A DNA stretch of 22,168 nt from Mollicutes bacterium (lineage in GTDB: Bacteria > Bacillota_I > Bacilli_A > RF39 > UBA660), in the NCBI GenBank assembly GCA_012841465.1, contig DUUS01000034.1:1-22168 (forward strand). The letters run 5' to 3'. Below, piece by piece: positions 16,736-22,168 of this stretch (positions within the stretch are counted from its first letter, which is position 1; every line of letters begins with the position of its first letter). The position numbers and the translations under genes are program-made. Under the pieces are notes generated by a model. That model was not told the origin of the DNA. It searched no databases and saw only the letters and a list, made by a program, of their open reading frames with translations.

Positions 16736-19700
16736 TTAACTAGTTATGTAATTATGTTCCTTTGTTGCTGTTTTTACAATTCTTCCCTCATAGAGAAACT
16801 GCAATTCAACATGATAAATTCCACTAGCTGCAAGTACTTCTGGAAGAGTGAATAAATAATAATTCCCAGCTGATGAAGTTACTTGAGTTGGAATAAAATT
16901 ATCTGTTCCATTTAAAGCAAATCCACCAAAATTATATATTGAGTATCTTATTTCTGTTATATAAGTTAATTTATAACTGTTATAAAATAGTAAGTCTATC
17001 TTAGATTTTGAATCAAAGTTCATTGCTGTATATAAATCTCCAATATCTATACCAGAGTCATCTAAAGTTGTTTTTTGGTACTGTGATTCATATCTTTCTA
17101 TATTGGTTAAATTATTATCTCTATCTATATAAGTAGTTACTACTAGTGTATAAGTAGTAGCTCTCTCTAAATTAACAATGGTTATTGTATTATTTAAAGT
17201 ATTAATTGGAAAATCAGTATACTTATACTCATCTGGAGTAATATCATTTCCATTTTCATTTAATATTTTAATTGTATATGTACCATTTACTATTATTTTA
17301 TTAATATCAGCAATACTAATTTTAAACTCAAGACCAAGGTCATCTGTTGCTGTCCCCATTACTCCAACAAATGGAAGGAGTAGTTGTTCTAAGTGAAAAG
17401 TATGATTTACAATATCATCAAGTTCAATTTCTACTTGTTCACCATTTACGGTAATATATGCAATTGGTGTTATGACTAAGGTATAGTCGGTATCAAAGTT
17501 AAAACCAGATCCAGGTGGACAAGGTATCTTTTTTACCATTGTTCTTTTAAAGATAATATCATCTGAAATATGTGTATCTACTTCTACTGTTTCTAGTATT
17601 CCATCTTCATTTAAAATATGTTCATAAAGTTTATAGTTAATTTTGTCATAGCCTACAATCTCATCTAGGTTATAAGATATAGATATATTTTTAGTATTAT
17701 AATCAATTGCTTCAAAATTAACTTCAGTATTAGTTATTCCTACTACTGATAAAGTAGAAAAATAATGAATTTTAGTATTGGTTTGAAAATCAACATCATA
17801 CAACTGAGTTTTTATATATTCTGATCCATTATGGACATCAGCAAATACTTTGATAAAGTATTCTGTTTTAGGGTTTAAATTATTAAAATCTACTTGATAA
17901 TTTATACCTGAAACTTTAACATACTCAGTATTAATTAATTCACTTGTTTTACCTGATTCATCAGTTTCATATAATTCTATATAAAACTCATCATCTCTTA
18001 TTTCAGATGCATCAGCACCATAAAACTTTAAATATACACTTGCTGTTCTTAGTGTTGATGAAATATTAAGTCTTCCATTATCATCTAGTAAACTAACACC
18101 TGGAACTATATTATCAAATGAAAATACTTCACTTCCATCTCCATTTAGTTTAGATAACTCTAGTTTTTTAGGAATTAGATATTCATAATTATGCATAATA
18201 CCACGATTATCAGTTACTGTATTTATGGTTTTATTTAAATTAGAACTTAAATTTTCAAGAACTAAATTAGTAGGGTTATGAGTTATATTATAAATTGACC
18301 CACTAGCGGTAAAATCTTCACGTAAATTATTTTGATTATTTATTGTTAAGTAGTTACCACCAAGTCCGCTTGTTAATATATTTTGAAGTGCTAGTTTAGA
18401 GTCTTTAATATCAAAACCAGTAATTCCTGAGTCATAGTAAGCCTCTACTTCTACAGTTATGTTCTCATTGATTAAATCTTTTAATTCAGCAAGGTCAATT
18501 ACTACTAAATCATCATCAAGAGGAACATTATCTTTTACTACTACTTTAGAACCCGATCTCATTGTTACTTTTAAAGCAGAAATTCTTTTTATATAGTTAA
18601 TGTTAGCATCATAATCTAATATACTTATAATTAAACGGTTAGTATCAACTACTGTATGAAATGAAAGAGTTTTCATATTAAATACTGAATCAAAGTATTG
18701 GTTTATATGCGCTCTTCTAGTAAGATAACTTTCATCTTTTATTAATGCAAGTTCTGTTTCTACTAATAAATCACCAGCTATTAAGTTAGTTAAGTTTGCT
18801 TCTAAATAATCATTTGAATTTTTTTGAATGTTTACTAAACTTCTTTGACTACCATTTATTTTATTATAAAATACATCTTCTACCATTGCGCTGTCTACAT
18901 CATTTACCATATATTTAATCTTCATTGAGTTAGATGTAGAAAGTGAAGGATACATTTTTATTTCTGGTTCTTGTTTCAAGGGTTGAACATTTTCTGATTT
19001 AAGAATAATATTATTTTGAGGATATTTTGTCTCAGCAATTCCATCTTGATTTAAATCAAGATATGCTTCATAAGTAAAGTAGTACTCGTTTCCTCTTCTA
19101 AAGTCATGGTCAATTGAGTTATAATTTGTTCCATCTTCTAGATAGAAATTATGTGGATGGATTATTCCAGTATCATCTACTGAAACTATTACTCCATCTG
19201 GATCGAGGACATTATTAGTACGTGCATCATATATATAATATTTTAAATATTTAGCATATAACCTACTATTATCATATGATCCTCTTACTTTATAACCAAC
19301 GATAGTCTCTGCTTTTAAATCAGAGCGATACCTATCACCAGCATCTTTATTTCTAATAGGAGCAACTTCTAAAGCATCACTTGGGTTACTTGGTAAATCA
19401 GGAATAAACCCATTTGATTTAACTGTTACCACTCTATCTTGAATCTGTATTACATTTTCATAATCAGTATAATCATAACCTCTTGATATTTCGATAGTAT
19501 AGAATTCCTCGTGCATATCGCTATTAGATACTCCAAAAAATTCAGGAGTTATATTAAAATAATTATCATAATAAAGTTCTTTTAAATCACTTACATATGG
19601 AGCAAGATTTCTATCTACTTTTCTAACAGATTTAACTAGAGGTCCATTTGTACTCTTCCCAGCATATAAATTAAATATTAAACCAGTTAGAGTATTTGCT

Positions 19701-21886
19701 TCAAGAAGATTATCATAACCTTCTTTTCCATTTAAGGTAGCTTCTATAAGAAAGGCATTTGTTACACTATCGGAATTTACATTCATACTAGCAAATAAAT
19801 CAGCTGGTTCTTCAGTTTTAACGATCGCGCTTCCTATATAGCAACTATCTATTGGTGGATTACCATCTTGAAGATTAACTCTAGTATAAACTGAAATTAC
19901 ATATGTTTCATTTGCTCTTAAATTATTTATTGAAACTGGAATAGATAAATTTCCACTAGTAGTAAATGATTTACTATGTCCTAGTGAATTTGTATAAACT
20001 ACTGTAATTATATTATTATCAAATGAAATTGTATTACCATTATCTACAATTATTAAATTTCCTTCAATTCTTTCAAAAGTAACATTTGTAGCATCAAATC
20101 TTACAGTAGGAAATTCAACCCCATCCATTTTAAATACTGAACTAAATTCACTTTCATATTCTATATGTTTCTCATTATCATAAAAGTCAGCTACTAATTT
20201 AAATGAATATGGAACACCTCTAAATATACTAACTTCATCAACTGGTATGTCTATTGAAGTTGGACTATCTTTTTCTATTACAGTAATTGGTGGTACACTA
20301 GGGTCAGTTATTAATCTAGCATCATAAACCTCATATTTAAAACTAACTATACCATTATCTACATCGCTTACCCTATTTGATTTTAGAGTAAATACTCCAT
20401 TTTTCTTATCAATAATTGATGATACCTCTCCAAAAGTTGGCCGGTTTTTTAAAGTACTTGCTTCAAATACAATCTCATAACCATCAGCTATAACTATATC
20501 TTCATATAGAAAATTAGTAACAATTATCTTATATTCTGTATTTGGAGTAAGACTATCAAATAAAATATCTAGACCAGCTTTAGCTTCATTAATATCTGCG
20601 TCAACTCTTTTTATTATTTCATTTTTATTATTAATAAGTAGTACTTCAGCTTGCCTAACTTTTGAATAAGATTCAGCACTTAGTTTAAAACTCAAACTAG
20701 TTGTTGTAAAATAGTCTTTCTCTAAGTAAATACCTATTAATTCAGTTCTAAAGTTTTTAATAAGAAAATCACGGTTAAACACTATTCCTTCTTTTATATA
20801 TTCTGAATTCATAATAAGTGTATAACTATTATTCGGACTTAAATTCTCTACTGTAACATCAAGAATATATGAACCAGTTGATTCTTCAGTCATATAAACA
20901 GTCTTTCCTGTTTGATTTTCTATTATTTTCACATAAACATTACCCATTAGCATATTATCATCATCAACTAAGACTATAGTTGCTGACATTTTATTAGAAG
21001 TAACATCCATATCAGTAATTGAAAAAGTAGGTAAATTCTTAATATCTTCCTCTATCTCTTCATCATACTCATTATCACCAACATCAATAATACTTCCACC
21101 AGTATTATTATCTTCTTCATCCTTATCATCTTCAATTACTTCATCATCAGGAATAAGAGGTATATTATCATCTGAATCAATTACTAATTGACTTAAAGAA
21201 AACTTCTCTTCATTGTTGTAATATATTTTATTATTACTTAAATCAAGTAAAGTATTATCATTCAAAAAAATTTTCACGTCAGATGAAACTGTTTGAAGTG
21301 AAACTTCTTGATTCTCTAATCTAATAATATTTCCATCAATTATATTAAGTTCTAAATAACTATCAAACTCACGAGTACTTTCACTAGTAACTAATTTTAA
21401 ATTTGGAGATGATATTAAATATTTACTATCTGAAACTTTAATAATAAAATTAGTAAATGATATTCTTTTATCTCCATTTGTTACATGATAAGCTGCATTA
21501 TGTTTTTCCATAATTTTATCTTCAAAAATATTATAATATTTTAAATTTTTATCAGATAATTCATCTGTGTTTACTATAACACTTTTTTTAAGAAAACTTA
21601 TTGAACCATCTAAATAATGTAAGATATTATTATTATCCACATTAACTTCATTTCCATCTATATCAGTAAAAGTTATCTTTTCAGAATATTTGCTTTTATA
21701 TTTAGTTCCATTTTTAAAATAATACTTAACTGAAGAATTAGTCGTACTTTTGTTATTAAATGACAAAACATAACCATCTTTAATAAATGTTTTAAATAAT
21801 TGGTTTTGTCGATTGTGTGCTATAAACAGTACAGCACCAATCATTATTGTAATTGATAAAACAATAAAACCTAATTTGTATTTCAT
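16736..21886 (-). CDS. giant membrane-anchored surface protein with Fn3-like array
   Basis: The 1716-residue protein is the first gene of the operon. It has a basic N-terminus and TM anchor (about 5-23); a base domain (about 35-237) containing the shared motif at 154-192 (Lys-Tyr-Leu-Ile...Ser-Tyr-Leu-Glu-Leu-Asn...Asp-Gly-Asn); a very acidic Asp/Glu-rich linker (about 238-285); then a long chain of Fn3-like beta domains, recognised by recurring Leu-x-x-x-x-x-Tyr-x-hydrophobic strands near 349, 449, 660, 1338 and 1578. A Ca-loop-like Asp-Leu-Asn-Gln-Asp-Gly-Ile-Ala-Glu occurs near 946. There is no LPxTG motif and no C-terminal TM, so anchoring is by the N-terminal helix only. The ribosome-binding site AGGAG lies 7 nt before ATG. 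It is a probable adhesin or extended arm coupled to the ATPase; ligand unknown. Confidence 0.85.
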   Translation of the reverse strand: MKYKLGFIVLSITIMIGAVLFIAHNRQNQLFKTFIKDGYVLSFNNKSTTNSSVKYYFKNGTKYKSKYSEKITFTDIDGNEVNVDNNNILHYLDGSISFLKKSVIVNTDELSDKNLKYYNIFEDKIMEKHNAAYHVTNGDKRISFTNFIIKVSDSKYLISSPNLKLVTSESTREFDSYLELNIIDGNIIRLENQEVSLQTVSSDVKIFLNDNTLLDLSNNKIYYNNEEKFSLSQLVIDSDDNIPLIPDDEVIEDDKDEEDNNTGGSIIDVGDNEYDEEIEEDIKNLPTFSITDMDVTSNKMSATIVLVDDDNMLMGNVYVKIIENQTGKTVYMTEESTGSYILDVTVENLSPNNSYTLIMNSEYIKEGIVFNRDFLIKNFRTELIGIYLEKDYFTTTSLSFKLSAESYSKVRQAEVLLINNKNEIIKRVDADINEAKAGLDILFDSLTPNTEYKIIVTNFLYEDIVIADGYEIVFEASTLKNRPTFGEVSSIIDKKNGVFTLKSNRVSDVDNGIVSFKYEVYDARLITDPSVPPITVIEKDSPTSIDIPVDEVSIFRGVPYSFKLVADFYDNEKHIEYESEFSSVFKMDGVEFPTVRFDATNVTFERIEGNLIIVDNGNTISFDNNIITVVYTNSLGHSKSFTTSGNLSIPVSINNLRANETYVISVYTRVNLQDGNPPIDSCYIGSAIVKTEEPADLFASMNVNSDSVTNAFLIEATLNGKEGYDNLLEANTLTGLIFNLYAGKSTNGPLVKSVRKVDRNLAPYVSDLKELYYDNYFNITPEFFGVSNSDMHEEFYTIEISRGYDYTDYENVIQIQDRVVTVKSNGFIPDLPSNPSDALEVAPIRNKDAGDRYRSDLKAETIVGYKVRGSYDNSRLYAKYLKYYIYDARTNNVLDPDGVIVSVDDTGIIHPHNFYLEDGTNYNSIDHDFRRGNEYYFTYEAYLDLNQDGIAETKYPQNNIILKSENVQPLKQEPEIKMYPSLSTSNSMKIKYMVNDVDSAMVEDVFYNKINGSQRSLVNIQKNSNDYLEANLTNLIAGDLLVETELALIKDESYLTRRAHINQYFDSVFNMKTLSFHTVVDTNRLIISILDYDANINYIKRISALKVTMRSGSKVVVKDNVPLDDDLVVIDLAELKDLINENITVEVEAYYDSGITGFDIKDSKLALQNILTSGLGGNYLTINNQNNLREDFTASGSIYNITHNPTNLVLENLSSNLNKTINTVTDNRGIMHNYEYLIPKKLELSKLNGDGSEVFSFDNIVPGVSLLDDNGRLNISSTLRTASVYLKFYGADASEIRDDEFYIELYETDESGKTSELINTEYVKVSGINYQVDFNNLNPKTEYFIKVFADVHNGSEYIKTQLYDVDFQTNTKIHYFSTLSVVGITNTEVNFEAIDYNTKNISISYNLDEIVGYDKINYKLYEHILNEDGILETVEVDTHISDDIIFKRTMVKKIPCPPGSGFNFDTDYTLVITPIAYITVNGEQVEIELDDIVNHTFHLEQLLLPFVGVMGTATDDLGLEFKISIADINKIIVNGTYTIKILNENGNDITPDEYKYTDFPINTLNNTITIVNLERATTYTLVVTTYIDRDNNLTNIERYESQYQKTTLDDSGIDIGDLYTAMNFDSKSKIDLLFYNSYKLTYITEIRYSIYNFGGFALNGTDNFIPTQVTSSAGNYYLFTLPEVLAASGIYHVELQFLYEGRIVKTATKEHNYITS

Positions 21887-21893
21887 AATGATA

Positions 21894-21898
21894 CTCCT
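21894..21898 (-). promoter_or_regulatory. ribosome-binding site of the first operon gene
   Basis: The minus strand reads AGGAG, 7 nt upstream of the ATG at 21884-21886. It supports that ATG as the start of the 1716-residue protein and as the first start codon of the operon. Confidence 0.65.
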
Positions 21899-21936
21899 GT
21901 CTGCATAAAAAAATCTAGGGCAAACTACTCACCTTT

Positions 21937-21963
21937 ATTATAATAATAACATATTTTCGACAA
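21937..21963 (-). promoter_or_regulatory. candidate sigma-A promoter of the operon
   Basis: The minus strand carries a perfect TATAAT -10 box (21937-21942) and a TTGTCG -35-like box (21958-21963) separated by 15 bp. The spacing is shorter than the usual 17 bp, so the -35 assignment is less certain than the -10. The start of transcription would lie about 45 nt before the first ATG. No other convincing promoter was noticed between genes, consistent with one long transcript. Confidence 0.5.
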
Positions 21964-22019
21964 TAATCAACAATAAATGGCGAAAAAGATAGTGTAAAAT
22001 TGTCCTTCAATTGCCAAAG

Positions 22020-22054
22020 TAAATTGACCAGTTATATAAATAGTGGTTAATTTA
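22020..22054. repeat. imperfect palindrome upstream of the operon, possible operator
   Basis: TAAATTGACCA (22020-22030) faces TGGTTAATTTA (22044-22054) across a 13-nt gap, with one mismatch in 11 positions. A further TGGTCAA word, the exact complement of TTGACCA, occurs at about 22077-22083. The element lies about 60 bp upstream of the candidate -35 box. It could bind a regulator, or be chance in AT-rich DNA. The remainder of 21964-22168 shows no gene. Confidence 0.3.
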
Positions 22055-22168
22055 GTCTTTCACAAAAATAAATATATGGTCAAGTAAGTATTGCACAGTA
22101 AAATAGTAATTTTAAGTTGTGTAAAACATTTTAATGGCTAACTCTGAAATAATATTACAATCATTGTA

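Noticed and set aside
16736..21886. Sortase-anchored wall protein
   Set aside because: There is no LPxTG-like motif followed by a hydrophobic helix and basic tail at the C-terminus. The only anchor is the N-terminal TM helix.
1..22168. Short direct repeat (cattgta) at both window ends as a circular junction or attachment site
   Set aside because: Seven bases in AT-rich DNA is within chance, no integrase or other mobile-element gene is present, and window edges are arbitrary.

Overview
The window is strongly AT-rich DNA from a low-GC Firmicutes-like bacterium, most likely a Bacilli/Erysipelotrichia/RF39-type gut lineage on general appearance. TGA works as a stop: the alpha-like gene ends in a TGA that overlaps the next start, and the long frames use TGG for Trp. 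This argues against a classical Mycoplasma or Spiroplasma, but the species cannot be named from the sequence alone.

Layout. Positions 1-237 hold no convincing gene. A short, probably 5'-truncated Nudix hydrolase follows on the plus strand (238-705). Almost everything else, 796-21886, is a single head-to-tail operon of eleven genes on the minus strand, with spacings of -23 to +18 bp. In transcription order the genes are: a 1716-residue membrane-anchored surface protein with fibronectin-like repeats; a 447-residue smaller relative; an F-type c subunit; a b/delta-like protein; alpha-like, gamma-like, beta-like and epsilon-like F1 subunits; a 175-residue multi-pass membrane protein; a 234-residue membrane-anchored protein; and a 2889-residue giant surface protein anchored at both ends. 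A candidate promoter and an imperfect palindrome precede the operon (21887-22168). An AT-rich hairpin lies at its end.

The core keeps the classical atp order (c, b/delta, alpha, gamma, beta, epsilon), and both nucleotide-binding subunits keep their catalytic motifs, so ATP hydrolysis looks intact. It does not look like an ordinary ATP synthase. In an ungapped alignment, the essential membrane carboxylate of subunit c (E. coli Asp61) is Thr60, and neither helix has another acidic residue. No subunit a with its essential Arg is recognisable. Alpha lacks the distal part of its C-terminal domain, epsilon lacks its helical domain, and gamma has a charged C-terminal extension. The four proteins flanking the core share a TM anchor and a roughly 200-residue extracytoplasmic domain. 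Three of them add a charged linker and long arrays of beta domains.

The best overall reading is inference: an F1-derived ATPase machine that is probably not ion-translocating, wired to giant surface proteins. It is analogous to the type 2 (gliding) and type 3 (MIB-MIP-linked) F1-like ATPases of mycoplasmas, but here it retains a c-ring and has different surface partners. Its cargo and purpose (host-glycan or protein capture, force transmission, or motility) cannot be read from sequence.
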